A stretch of 64,000 nucleotides of DNA from Pohlia nutans (Eukaryota > Streptophyta > Bryopsida > Bryales > Mniaceae), in contig CM040085.1 in the NCBI GenBank assembly GCA_022496805.1, forward strand, positions 39,399,811 through 39,463,810. Direction: 5' to 3'. The number at the start of each line of letters is the position of its first letter. Position 1 is the first letter of the stretch. Below, piece by piece: positions 44,338 to 57,144 of this stretch. A program made the translations under genes and the position numbers. The notes beneath the pieces were generated by a model. The model was given only the letters and a program-made list of their open reading frames with translations, ran no database searches and was not told the DNA's origin.

Positions 44338-45459
44338 TTAACCCCTAAAGGACCAGGGGGTGTTGAACTTAGCTCTTGTTTTCTTGACTAGTTCTTGTAG
44401 CAAGCTCAATTCCTCATTGGTGTGGGGTAATTTTGACGATCGGCATCATTGAAGTTAAAGAAGACTTACGTAGCTTTTTTATGAAAAAAAGATCAACAAA
44501 ATCGCACAATTTTTGAGAAAATGCCACCGTTGAGAAGATTGATGGAACTTGTTTGGGGTATTTTGTACACATGCTGAAATCGGATTGTTCAAAAGTGCTC
44601 CAAAAATTATGAAATTTTTACTGTGAGTAGAAATCATCATTTTAACCCTTTAACGTCCCAATTCAACATTGTTTTCAAAGAAGCGTTATTAAATGTTTGA
44701 TGAAAACCAAAAATGGAGTTGATGTACAAAGCAAAGTTGTAAATGTCAATGTGAAGATCACATCTGTATGGTTGGATTTATAATATTATTTTTTATTTAT
44801 TTTTAATTTTTGAAGGTTTTCTCTTGACATTCAATTAAGAATCCCAAATTAACACCAAAAAAATTCAAAAAATTGTAATAAAATTGGAATAACATGCACT
44901 ACGAGATGGTATGGTTTCCATTATTTGATTGTACTTATTTTGGAAAATCATGTTTGAGGTCTCACTTTTTGAACTAAGAATGAAACTTGACATAAACCGA
45001 TTGTGTTATTTTTCTAAAAATCATAATAACCTATTTTGAAGATCCAAACTGTTCAAAGGATAGTCAACTTGCTCAAGAACCAAGGGTAATTTTGGTAGAT
45101 GAAAAATGTCCAATCTGGATGAGAATTGAACAGCTTTAATCTGTTCGTCGTCCAATATATGGACACTGGCGCGCTAAAGGGTTAAACATGTGCAAAAAAT
45201 TTCAAGTAATCTGGAGGTGTGCGGAGGAAGATATGAGGGACTAAAGTGACACCTAAATACCCTCCGTGCAACTCAAAAAAATCACCAAAAATCGCTCACT
45301 TGATGAATTTCCGATCAAGAAGTACCTACAGATTCGGCTCTCAAAAAGAGCCAGGGTCTCTTTGTCGCTCATCCTACAATTCAAAGCCTAAAAACCCGAA
45401 TTTCCTCACTTTCTAGTTCTAGAAGCCACGTGGGGGCTTTACGGTCCTTTAGGGGTTAA
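44338..45459. mobile_element. TTAA-flanked element, 1122 bp, hosting a nested element
   Basis: Ends are TTAACCCCTAAAGGACC and GGTCCTTTAGGGGTTAA, a perfect 17-bp inverted pair. Without the inner element (44642-45185) it would be about 580 bp. The same terminal sequence appears at 18535. Confidence 0.85.
44642..45185. mobile_element. Nested TTAA-flanked element, 544 bp (family B)
   Basis: Edges TTAACCCTTTAACGTCCC and GGCGCGCTAAAGGGTTAA. It matches 600-1145 nearly end to end. It lies wholly inside 44338-45459, so it inserted later. Confidence 0.85.
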
Positions 45460-47040
45460 ATCGCCAAATGGAACTGACATAAGAGGAACTTGTAAAGGTG
45501 GCGTTGACTTGGTCGTCTACAATTCCTATATTTCCTCGCTTGGTTAAATGGCGGAATGTGGCTTTTGTTGGTTTCAGTCCTCGTCACTTTCTTTGTCTTC
45601 GCTTTCTTCTTATCCTTAATCCTAGTTCTCTTTGTCCTCACTCCTAGTTCTATTCAGGCTTTTACGAGGCAATATTTGATAAAATTAGAAATTATCAAGC
45701 CTTTCGAAAAAATAGAGAAAAAATGAAATTCAAACATATGTTAAAATTATACTTGCAAATTTGAGAACTACAAAGATTTCAATTATTATCTTCTAGTTTT
45801 TCTATTTGGTTATTCCGTTGTCTTTTTTGATTCCTCTCCTTTCTTATCTTGACGCTTCTGGGTGGTTTTGGCCATCTTCCCTGTCATCTTCCCTTCATCC
45901 TTTTAGCAACTTTCTCTGCAATAGTTGTTGCTTCTTTGAGGCTTACAATTGTTGTGAGGCTTCTCCATGATGCAATTTGTCGTTTGGCATTCCTTGTAAT
46001 TTATTCTTCAATATGACTGTGTAGCAACTTTTCATCCTCTGGAATAACATTGGGTGGTAGATCAACATACCAGCCACAACTGGCAAAGTGAAGAACATGA
46101 TACGCTGTGAGTCGTCATTCCACAATAGATTTTTTGGCGTTGACGGTACAATTGCACAATCTGGCTTCAATTATTAAAAAAATTGCTCAATAAGAACAAA
46201 CAAGATGTACTGGCATTAAAAAGAGTGGCATTAAATTTATAATTGTAAATTTCAACAATATGAAGGATAACTTCTAAACACAAATTTAATGTATGAAATA
46301 TATAAAAATACATGAAGATGCAACGTTTGAGAATGCGATTTCTCATGGATGGTTGCTTAATCCACAAACTTTGGCGCCAAATTGTAGTCTTCTCGTCATA
46401 ATGTTGTAGTATAATCTCAGGACTAAATAGTGACTTATAAAACATACAAGTACATTTGTCAATATAAGAATCAATTGTTATCAAGTCATTTCCTTCGCGT
46501 GCTTTGTCTGACCATTTAAATGGCCCATATGCTAAGCTCTTATCAAACCCCTTTAATAAGGAATCAAGCAATTTCACTGGATATTGTTTGAGTTGCAACA
46601 ACCACAAATTGCTTATGAGTCAATTCAAATGTATTTGAAAGTAGTAAATATTTGATAAATAAGCCTTATGGAACATTCAAATGATATATACAGACCTTGA
46701 TACAAAATTTTCGTCTGCAAAGAAAAGGATTTAAACCAACAATTGCTGCGTTTCTTCAGAGCCATCCCAAAGCTTGAGCCATTCTATTTTTCCTTCCTAT
46801 GAAATAGAACATCAAACAAGACAATCAAGCTTCTCAAATGTTACATCACTTTTGAATGTAAAAAGCTTTTTCAGCATCTCATACCACTCCTCAGAATATC
46901 TGGGTGCACTATGTATAGCATCCTTTACATTCAAATTGTCATACTAGTTCTGACTTCACTTAATGTAATTGCAGCATTTTGGTCCATCAATTGAATTCTT
47001 TGTAGAGTGCTTATGTTAACCTTGTTGTTTTTCACGTTAT
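45460..47040. other. AT-rich interval with unrecognised minus-strand ORFs
   Basis: The minus-strand ORF 46607-46167 (146 codons, containing KSLAYGPFKWSDKAREGNDL and MFYKSLFSPEIILQHYDEK) and another at 46170-45943 look weakly coding. They show no motif I recognise, and the C-terminal half of the first is low-complexity. Possible exons of an unknown gene. Confidence 0.3.
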
Positions 47041-47380
47041 CTTATTGTTTTTGGTGGACCTTCTTGATTTCACTCTATCATAAAGCAACACATTTTTAGT
47101 ACATTATATAGTAGTATAAGTTCAACATTTAAAGAGGTTCATAAACAATAATAGCACTATATAAGAATAAATGTAATACGAAAGGATTTAGGTTGTGAAA
47201 GGGTTATTATCCTATTGTTTCTGGTGGACCTTCTTGATTTCACTCTATCATAAAGCAGCACATTTTTAGTACATTATGTAGTAATATAAGTTCAACATTT
47301 AAAGAGGTTCATAAACAATAATAGAACTATATAAGAATAAATGTAATACAAAAGGATTTAGGTTGTGAAAGGGTTAACAA
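47041..47380. repeat. 170-bp tandem duplication
   Basis: CTTATTGTTTTTGGTGGACC at 47041 and CCTATTGTTTCTGGTGGACC at 47211 begin two copies that match for about 170 bp with few differences. Confidence 0.9.
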
Positions 47381-48701
47381 GTGAAGGGTTTCCCGGGGAA
47401 GTCACTGTTAAGAATTTAGATAACTATGAGAGAACAAATATAGGATGTCTTTTATTCATTTGAGATAAAAATTATAAATTTATAGAAGTAATATAGGGTG
47501 TTTTAAAACCAATTTGGGAATATTGTAGAAATATTCCTAGAATATATATGGAATGTACCCTAAATATACTATAAATAGTAGAATATTCCAATTATTTCAT
47601 AGCCCCCATTAAATACCCTTTGTATGCTCATATGTACCCAAAATTTACACTAAGTGACTACCCCGAGAAGGGTTTAACATTCAACATTCAATATATGAAA
47701 GGCTTCAACATTCAACATTCAACATGTAGTTATAGCAATTCACATGAAGGCAACAACAAACATTCAACATTAGTCTTAAGATGTGAAAGGGTTTGCATGC
47801 GAAGGCAAAAACCTATGATTAAGGTTTATGTTGATACACTCTAAGACTACACCAACAATTGAACCAACTCACCTTGTAAACCAAATCTAAAATGATTTCT
47901 TTGTTAACATGAGTTCAATCTTGATACGTTTTCTCCCGAGTTGCAAGAATACTCATGTATTGTTGTGGAGTAAGAAAATACTTTCACCACTCAAATGGTT
48001 GATATAAAGCCCTATTCGTTAAAATGAGACAAGCTGTAGTCTCATTTTAATCCCTTCTATATTTAGATCATAAAAAGTGTTCATTAAATTGAGAAATTTC
48101 AATAAATTGAGACTTTTAAATGCCAAAATACATTTGAAATTACTATTTTGCGACTTTAGATCATAAAAAGGGGTTCATTAAATTGAGACATTTCAATAAA
48201 TTGAGACTTGTAAATGCCAAAACACATTTGAAATTACTATTTTTAGATTTAGGGAGTAGGATGACCCAACAATGAATCTTTGAATTATTCCATCTCATTC
48301 GAAATCTAGATAGACCATAGTAATCCGCAATGTCAACAATTCCAACATTTATTAAAAAACTGAGAGTCGCATGCGACAATAAATGAAACATCTTAAACAA
48401 AAATTCAATTCAAAGTTCCTAGTGAAGTATGTTGGAAAAAAATAATGAAAACAATCAAGTATGCTATTAATAGTATCAACAATCAATACATTGCCAAACT
48501 ATTTTAATAAAATTGATAAAGTATATATATGTAAACATCTAAGAACAAGTAAATGCAAAGTGCATTCATTGCCACACCGTACAACTAAAACAACTTATAT
48601 ATGTATCAACTATCCATCCATCTCAAAACTATTCATCGATTTCAAAAGTCTAATCTTCGCCACATCCTACAACGAAGAGAAGTCCTATATCTATGAATTA
48701 C
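47381..48701. other. AT-rich interval
   Basis: Contains a 93-bp tandem duplication starting at 48062 and 48155 (TTTAGATCATAAAAAG...CAATAAATTGAGACTT). No gene is recognised. It is the downstream flank of the minus-strand transposase remnant. Confidence 0.5.
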
Positions 48702-51337
48702 TCATCCCTCCGCAATAGATGCGTCATCCCCGGAGTCAACCGTAAAGGCTTCCACTGATGCTTTGATGATGTCAATTTGTGGCTTTGGAATTGCCACCCT
48801 CGGATCAGAAGTTCCTTCTCGCATTCGTGGCTTCCAAGCAGTCATGATACAGTTCGTGCTAGACCACGTTGGGTTTAGGGCTCGATCTTCGCGCCACACG
48901 TTGCCTCTTTTTGTGTCCCATCCATCATATGTTTCCATATTGATGTGTCGTTCTGAAGCAGGCGTCCAATATTGAATTTGGATCATATGCAAATGACCCG
49001 GATCCGGACTCGGGTTTGTTATTGCTCTGGCAAGCCATAATGGCCTTGCGTCACAGTCAGCAGGACGGACTGCAACAAAATAACCTGTAAACGTATCGCG
49101 ATTGATACGGAATGAAGCGCGTGGACGATCACGTTTACGTCCAACAAATGGTGCATCCTCTGCATCCTCTTCTTGCAGTGTGTCATCCCTCTGCATCCAA
49201 TCAGACTCGTCATGAATGATCCTTGACGCCGGCCAAAATCCCTGCAGTAATCCTTCACGTGGCTCCAATGCAGCATCGAGAGCAGTTCTAACACCTTTCC
49301 AATATTCTTTTAAAGGATCATTCTTCCGCCTTAATTCTCCTGAGAGATCATCGTCCGCCATTCCGTTCCAGTGTACAATAAAACCGTTCAAACATCTCTT
49401 AATCTCATCAAGTGAACGCATATTTTGTGGAAGTAGAGGAAGGGAATCACCGCTGGGAACTCTTGGTCGCCCGTCTTCAGTTTTAGACCACAAGCGAATC
49501 CCGTTGCCGTGTTCTGGCAACCAGATTTTGTCCGTACACAAATTCTTGTACTCCATCAAAGGCCACCCACTAGAATCCATATAGAACTTGAATTGCTGGG
49601 ACTTAGAATGACCCGATAAGAAATCGCCGCCTGAGTCCAAATAACCATCTACAAAACGCTTGAAATCAGGAACCTCCTCAATGAAATGGGGAATCACAGG
49701 GTGTGCTTCACACTCCATGAAGGGTTTCATGAGTCTTGGAACTGTCGGATAGTTATTTGTCTTCAACTTCCCACTCCATCGGCTGAACATGGCATCAATG
49801 TCTTTGTGTATGTGTCCAACTATGAGGAAGTTGATGTTCACTTCGCGGAAAATGCCTTTGTATATGAGGAGTGAACAAAAGGCAAAGACCCATCTATTCT
49901 TATTGTCACCTGAAGCATTATCCAGCTGCAAGACCAATATAGGGGGCAAAGATTGAGCTGGGACCAATACCTCTGGTAGAGGAAGAAGGGAGTACAAGCA
50001 AGATTCCGAACCCTGCAGAACCGCCTTGGTTAATGCAGATTGTGTATCCTCCTTCGAAAACAGCTTAAGAGAGGAATTCCTTGGTGGTTCTTCAAGATCA
50101 TGCAAAAGCTTTGCAATTGACCCGATGGTATGGTTGGAATTCGTTGGGAAGATGTCAAGGCCATAGTGCGCATATTGAACATCTCCATGACCGTGAGCAA
50201 TCATTCCTGTAACTGCAACGGGCATCCTCATGAAAGAGTCTGTAGCTTTGGTCTTGTGAGAAAAGTATGGAGACGCGGTCTTGGAGTGATCCATTTTATC
50301 ATTCTGGGAAAGACGCACGTCGAATGTTGCTCAAGCCACTTGAAGAAATTGGCTGCAAATCAAATGCAGCATTTGCCTCATTAATGTGTTTCAACTGGTC
50401 ACTCCAACGAAAAGCAGACGGCAAAACCATAGCGGGGACCTTTTCGCCTGATTGGAGCGTTCTCGATTTGTGAGGCATTTTGTTAGCATCAGAAACTATT
50501 AGCGTTCGAAGTGTGGCAGTAGCTTGGATTGTATGTAGCTGCGGTTTTTTCAACCCCACATTCCCATGCACCTCAGCTTGTTTCCCGCATTTGACCATAT
50601 CTCTGTACCTATAAAAGGTAGCTTTTGATATCCCGTGAATGGTCCACTAGGCCGTGGGACAAACTTCCCTACCTTTCAAGGTTATCCACTCCTTGCCAGC
50701 GACATCCTTGTGGATCTGCCTATGCACCTCAAGAAGACACTTCTTCCGAGCATATACTCCATTGTTCACATGTAGTTGAGTGCGAATGACTTGAATCTGC
50801 CCGCGCGGAAAGGGCTGCAAGCAATTCCTCTCACAACATGTTTGAGTGGAGACTGCAGTGATTGCTTCAGGAGCAGGGAGAGCCTCCTTCTTGGAGGGGA
50901 CGTCAGTCTCCACTCTTCCACGGAAGGTATCATAGGAACGTACGCCTTTGTGACCTCTACGGTTAAGAGCTTTCATGGCCACGTTGTACCCATGCGTCAA
51001 GTCATAGTCATAGAGACTAACGCCATCTAGGAAGACTTGTTTTATGTCCCAGGAATGAATTGACCACATCCATCCGGATGGAACTTCTTCCTCGCATAAT
51101 GACTCCGCAATTTGGACGGCAACTCGATCATCGCCAAGAGGATTGTCGTCATTGTCAACCACGACAGCCGGATCAACATTCTGGCACAATGCTTTGGCGA
51201 CGTTCAAAACCTCACTGTTGCGTAGAGTGACTGCTTTGAAATACCATTTTGAGCGAGGAATCCCGTCGCAAATAGCGACGTCTGGAGGCAATATAGGTAC
51301 ATGCTTAGCAAATTCGACAGGATCATGTGCATCTATT
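48702..51337 (-). pseudogene. Decayed transposase-like protein of the DUF7869 type
   Basis: Minus strand. An exon begins at 51337 after TTTCTTGCAG (IDAHDPVEFAKH...) and includes TCCERNCLQPFPRGQIQVI, a Cys-rich segment. An in-frame TAG at 50647-50649 precedes WTIHGISKATFYRYRD. The frame then changes near 50300-50320 (SNIRRASF to RLSQNDKM). The long last segment contains LQLDNASGDNKNRWVFAF and VNINFLIVGHIHKDIDAMFS, which I recognise as the conserved core of DUF7869-type proteins carried by transposable elements in plants and animals. It ends at 48702 with an acidic tail. One stop and one frameshift make it non-functional as read. The family name is from memory; element termini were not found. 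Confidence 0.65.
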
Positions 51338-51586
51338 CTGCAAGAAAGACGACCCCAGTCAGTACAGGTGTTCGAAAAACAATAGTGCGGAAATCTAACT
51401 GATACATATATCTTCAAATTCCACACAACGTGATTGCCATATCACTGAAGACACTCAAACAACTATCATCGAGTCAACGATACTGAATAACTCTATAATG
51501 GATAAACGATTGACAAGTCTCGCTTTCAGATATGATCATCAAATAATTATAACATGATCATGGGTAGGCCACCCCCAACATCGAAG

Positions 51587-52540
51587 GGTATCGTCGACCC
51601 GACGATAACTATGTGTGATCCATAAATTCTCTTATGCACCAATAGTGATCGTCAACCAGAAAATATCTCTCAGGATGTCGACTATTTCACGATGCACTAT
51701 AAGATATCGTCTGGTCAATTATAACTTTGAATTTATTGTAAGACAGATGACATGCACAAGGTTATCGTCGACCCGACGATAAGTATGTACGTGTTTTTGA
51801 TGAATTCCAATGATTGTATGTAATTATCGTCAGAGGCTGAAGATAAATTAAAGGCAGTGGACAATTTTGTGATAATGAACAAGTTATCGTGGGGTTGACG
51901 ATAACGTTGAATTTTTAGCTATCATGCTTACAAGCACAGTTATCGTCGACCCGACGATAACTCAGAGGCCGAGGACAGTTTTAAGATACTGGACAAGTTA
52001 TCGTGGGATCGACGATAACTTTGAATTATTTTGATATCATGCTTACAAGTACAGTTATCGTCGACCCGACGATAACATGTTGCACATCTATTAATTAAGT
52101 ACATAATCTAAGTTATCGTTGGACCGACTATAACATTGACCTTCCTATTTAATATGAGAATTCTCTCAATGTTATCGTGGGGTCGACGATAACTCCCTGG
52201 TCACAGTCAACAGGAGATTTAGCTCATTGTTATCGTCGACTCGACGATATCTTAAGGTTTCGTCATAGCCTCGGTCAGCTCTCAGTTATCGTCGACTCGA
52301 AGATATCCTCGATTGAATCTTCATATTCACTGCAGCATGTCCGTTATCGTTGACCCGACGATATCCTACAGAAGATCATCATATTCATTGAAACCTGCCC
52401 TTTATCGTCGGGTCGACAATAGCCTTGAGCAAATAAGTTTATACACTGTGGCCTATGCGAGTTCATCTGACTGACGACAACCTTCAGTAAATCCTAATAT
52501 TCACTTTGACCGTTGCGTATCGTCGACCCGACGATACCAC
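51587..52540. repeat. Array of 17 palindromes at ~58-bp spacing
   Basis: Consensus arms are GTTATCGTCG and CGACGATAAC around a 3-bp ACC centre. Centres lie near 51598, 51656, 51713, 51772, 51833, 51894, 51950, 52008, 52065, 52122, 52182, 52240, 52295, 52353, 52412, 52470 and 52526, so spacing stays within 55-61 bp. Several copies are perfect; others vary, mainly in one arm or the centre (GGGGT, ACT, GGAT). The ~35-bp sequences between them are mostly dissimilar, apart from a shared ATCATGCTTACAAG in two. The array lies just upstream of the minus-strand transposase remnant. Confidence 0.9.
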
Positions 52541-55500
52541 TCATAATATGTAGAATATGTCCCGCCATTTCCGGCATAAATATCGGAAGTCGGAGAGTTG
52601 GTTGTGTCTATATGCACAAACGGATACTCTGACTGAGTAGAACAACAATTGACTCCGATGACTCGCTGAGTTGTATCTGCAATCTCGAACATCAAGGAAT
52701 TTGAATGTGATAACTGCAAGAACGGCACTAGCAACTACAAAGAGGAGTACCCAAAGGATTCCAAATCTTACTAGGAATATCAATGAATTCAGCCGCTCCT
52801 TGCAAAGAAACCAGTGCTGTGTAGAAGTAGGACCAAAAACCTTGGCGGAAAATAAAGCAAGCTTACACCGTGCGGATCTGCGACGAGCATTGGAGAGACA
52901 AGAAGGAACTAGCAGCGCGGATGTGCACGAAGAGGAGAATGTCGACGTCGAGATGCTGTGAGACCAAGCACATCCTTCAGCAAAGATTGGGTGGCAAAAG
53001 AAATGGGGCGAGAATTCTCCATTTCAAATTCTTTGGTATCTTTGACGCCTATGAACATTGAATGCTCACATTCCCTGCCAGCATTGGACTGCCGATTTCT
53101 ATGTGTCTTTTTGACAGATTCTTCATCGAAAGATGCGGATGTAATAAAGCAGACCGAAAAGTTCTCGTCCAGATTTAGTTAAATTCGACAACGGTATTAT
53201 TTTCAGCTTTTCGTCACGGGAATTATGCTTGTGGTTGACTTCTGCATGGGATTCCGTTTATTATCTTCACTATTAAAAGCCTTAATTTCACAAATTTGTT
53301 GTCCTTCTCGGCGTCCATTTGTTAGAGTCTAGGGCAAAGGGCTTGAAGTTAGGTTTTAGGGGTCAGAATAGGGTTTAGGATGAAATCAGACATTACTATT
53401 TTGGAGATATGTGAAGAGTCAATTATTGGATTTTAGAGTTTAGAGTCTTGACTTTAGGGTTTAGGGATTCTGATTGAACATATACGTATATTATATGATA
53501 TAACTCGAATATATGTATTAAAGTGATACATTATCTCGGTACACTAAATAGGTAGATTAGTGTTAGATACACTAATTTACATAAACATGTTGTAAGTTTT
53601 TACTGTTGACCAATTTTTTTACCCTCTATATTGGTGAAGATGACGATCATTTAGTACTATCGGAATCAATGTCTTGGGTAATTATTTTTGTCTAGAGTGA
53701 AAATCTATAATATTTTCGAATATTATAATTACCTAACACTGATCTGTCTATTTAGTGTAGTGATATTTAAAATGCTTCCATGCTTGAGATTTATTTATAA
53801 AATAATCACTATCTAATATATAGCACACATGCATTATATCGACATATTTTAAAAAGAGATGTTCACATAGGCAATTGATGAACCTCGAAACTTTAATTTA
53901 TTGAAATTTTTAACCCTGAAAGCCCAAAGGGAATTAGACAACTGTTAGGTGACTATGTTATAATATGAGCCTTTCATATGTCAAATGAAGTTTGGTTCAG
54001 TTAACAAAATGTAGTGCACAACTCTACATATTTTCGGTACAGTGAAACTTTTAAATGTAACTTTAGATAGTCTCTTAAAGAGTTTATTAGATTTAACCTT
54101 TGAAAATTTGTATAAATTCTAATTTTCACTTTTAGAGAGTAGACTTTACCATGATTGGTTAAATTTGTTTTGTCTACTGTAAACCTGAAGAAGGCAAATT
54201 AAATATTGGAAGTTTGATTAATAGTTTCTCAACATACTTTGAATTTGATGATGTAATGATTATCATAGGGATTGTAAGGAGAAATAATTTGATAGCATTG
54301 TAAGAAGAAATAATTTGATGATGTAATGATTATCATAGGGATTGCCAGGTTGCTGCATTGAAGGATACTATAGGCAATAGGACTACTCAAAACATTTTCA
54401 ACTTCCGTATTGTCTTGTTGCATACATCTAATGTCTTCATAAAGCATACAATCTTATCCCAATTTTTATAATTCTCATAAATGTTAAATGTTAAAATCAT
54501 TCATGAGTTTCACATTTTGAAATCCTAAACCAACTTATAGGATTTGGGTTATCCTAACTTTAACCTTCTAAAGCACTTAATCCTATATTTAATTCAATTT
54601 ATGAAAATACAAATGCATTAGCACTAAATATTAATTTAATTTTGTGGACATTAAACATTATGAATTTAAACTTAATTCTGTTTAAATAAAACATTCACAT
54701 TATAACCCTAAACCCTAAAGAAGTAAAATGACTGAAGTTAACTTTTTGTATATTGTGTTTTCAACATGAGTTCAAGAGTTCATCAACACAAGACAGTGAC
54801 GGTGCAAAACATACCCCTTTGAACAATGTTTATGGTAATTCTAATATCTAACTTTCATAATGATCATATGTAGAAAATAAATTCTAACTTTAATTTCCAA
54901 ACTTTAACCCAAAATTAAAGATAATATTGAAATTAAAGAAATTATTTAAATTAAAGATATTATTTAGAACTCTGCTCGGTATATCAATTCCAAGAACATC
55001 TTATATGAAGAAATTTATGATTATATTCCAAAACTCGTCAATTTTCTAGTTGGGGTCAATTTTCTAGTGTATTTTCTAGTTAGTTTAGGGTTACGTGAAC
55101 AAGAGACACCAAGTTCAATAAAGTCACCATGTTAGGATTATATTCATTAATTCATCGCAACATACTTTGAATTTACTAAAAAAATATTATGAATTTGTTT
55201 GTACTCAAATTTATAATGTATATCTTATTTTAACTTTAAAAGTATATAATAAAACATTCGTGATAGTATCGGTGAATCAAATTATACAAATTTATTCTAT
55301 AATGCAATATCTATACCTTTTTTTGTATCCCAACTCTATAATAGTCTTCTAAAAATTACATTATAATGGTTTCCTAATATTGGGATTTTCTGGAACACCC
55401 TGGAATGTTCAGGAATTTATTTGAGAAACCTTCAAAAAGTCACCAGATTTAATAGAATCTCATTTCAATAACAGATGCCGTTAGTTTGGTGGGCATTCGA

Positions 55501-57144
55501 TCCTTGTCAACCCAATCGAACACTTTATTCACAGCGGTTTAGGGTAAAACAAACTAGAGATTGTATCTATCGTACCAGGAATGCAGGGTCGGCACTTTCC
55601 TGTCGAATATAATAAAAGTTCAAAAAGAGGAGATCAAAACTTTAAAAAATAATTATTAAATATTTCAGCTATTAATAACTAATATTGAATTTTTCTTTTT
55701 TATTTTGTCTACGCTTTTTGTTGACTTCATTTTTGTTGATTTCGACAAAATACTTGAATTTTTATTTTTTATTTTATTTTATTTTTTCCAGCATTTGTTG
55801 GAGAATTATATTGGGGCGGCATTGCTTTCTTGGTTTGGTATCTAGCATGTATCTCATTTCAAATTTGAATTTCCTACTTTTATAATAAAAATTTGGTGAT
55901 AGTATCGATGAATCAAACCGTACAAAAGGAACTAAATTTCAAAATCTAAAATTTTTATTGGAATATAAATTACAAAATATTCTTCTAATAAGTACTTCAT
56001 GATGATTTCTGAAGTTAGAACTATCTGTAGTTTTTTGCGAGATTTTAGATACTTGGAGCTTGCTAATTTTAGATACTTGTTGCTTCGTGTTTGAGGAACT
56101 TGGACATGCGTGTTCGAGAAAATTGGAGGTGGACCGCCTGTTTCTAACGTCGAGTAAAACTAACGTCTATCTATAAATCTATGTCATTTCAATTACATTC
56201 ATCAACACCTATTGTACTCGAAATATATTACAATTTTGATAATGATCGAATTTAGATAAATAATTCTGATTTTAATTTCCAAAATTTCTACTAGAAAATG
56301 GTGAAAGTGGTTCTGAATCGAACACGATGGCTATTACTAAATGAGCGACAAAAGAGGAGGTCGGTGATTTCAAAAATATTTATTAAAAATTCGGCCATTA
56401 ATAACTTAAAAATTATTAAATAATTATTACAAATTTCCGGCATTTTATTTGGGAATTATTTTCTGCTGACCCTGCCTTCTTGGTACGGTATGCAACGACG
56501 CTAGCGTGCGAGCTTAGAACGAAGAGCCCGAGAGCGGAGAGCGGGGATTTGGAGAGCCTAGAGCCTAGGATCCATCTGAATTTTGGAAATGACACTAATT
56601 TTAGAAAATAAATTTCTAAATATAGTTTAGTTACTATTTATAGTAAATTTTGGTACCATATGACTGCTGATCCTATAACCGTGGGGTAGGACTTAGTAGA
56701 GTAAAATGTTTAGAGTCAATCTTAAAGGAATGGATAATTATAGGGTAGATGTCTTTCTGTCCTCTACCTACTCCTTGGGCCCAGCCGACCTCGCTACTGC
56801 TTCTACGTCGTGGGAGCTGGAGTACTCACCTAACCAAGTCTATACCCTGACTAGCTATTCCATGAGCTTATGACTACTTACTTACCATGTCTTCCCTGAT
56901 CAGGCAGCCTTGCTGGCTTGTTTTTGGTCTCAGTTATCTCCATACAATTACGCAGACTAACAGAATAGGTGGATAAATATGTAGTATTTTATTTTTTGCT
57001 TTTTGTTTAGTACATAGTTATAGTGGTCAATCATACCGAGAAGGTACTTCAACAAATTCGAAATAGGAGATGAGCTATTCAAAATAGGAAGCTACTGCTT
57101 CTAAGTCTAGTCTCCCCGTCTAAACACCAAGTGTGACTCATTCT
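52541..57144. other. Long AT-rich interval with no recognised gene
   Basis: A plus-strand ORF 52671-52961 (96 codons, SLQRNQCCVEVGPKTLAEN and an acidic C terminus) adjoins the palindrome array but is not recognised. At 53910 a TTAA element relative (family C) starts and fades by ~54200. 54243-54347 holds a 66-bp duplication (AATTTGATGATGTAATGATT). A GAGAGCGGAGAGCG tract lies near 56535. Everything else is AT-rich. Confidence 0.5.
53910..54200. mobile_element. Truncated TTAA-type element (family C)
   Basis: Starts TTAACCCTGAAAGCCCAAAG and follows 34685-35201 (AATATGAGCC..., AGTTTGGTTC..., AAATTTGTATAAATT-like words). It loses similarity after the 'gtaaac' region; no right end. Confidence 0.6.

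Noticed and set aside
47041..47380. LTR pair of a retrotransposon
   Set aside because: The two copies are directly adjacent with no internal region, primer-binding site or pol motifs; a simple tandem duplication fits better.
51587..52540. A CRISPR array
   Set aside because: Repeat-spacer geometry is CRISPR-like, but the window is eukaryotic with introns and plant genes. The repeats vary in sequence and no cas gene is present.
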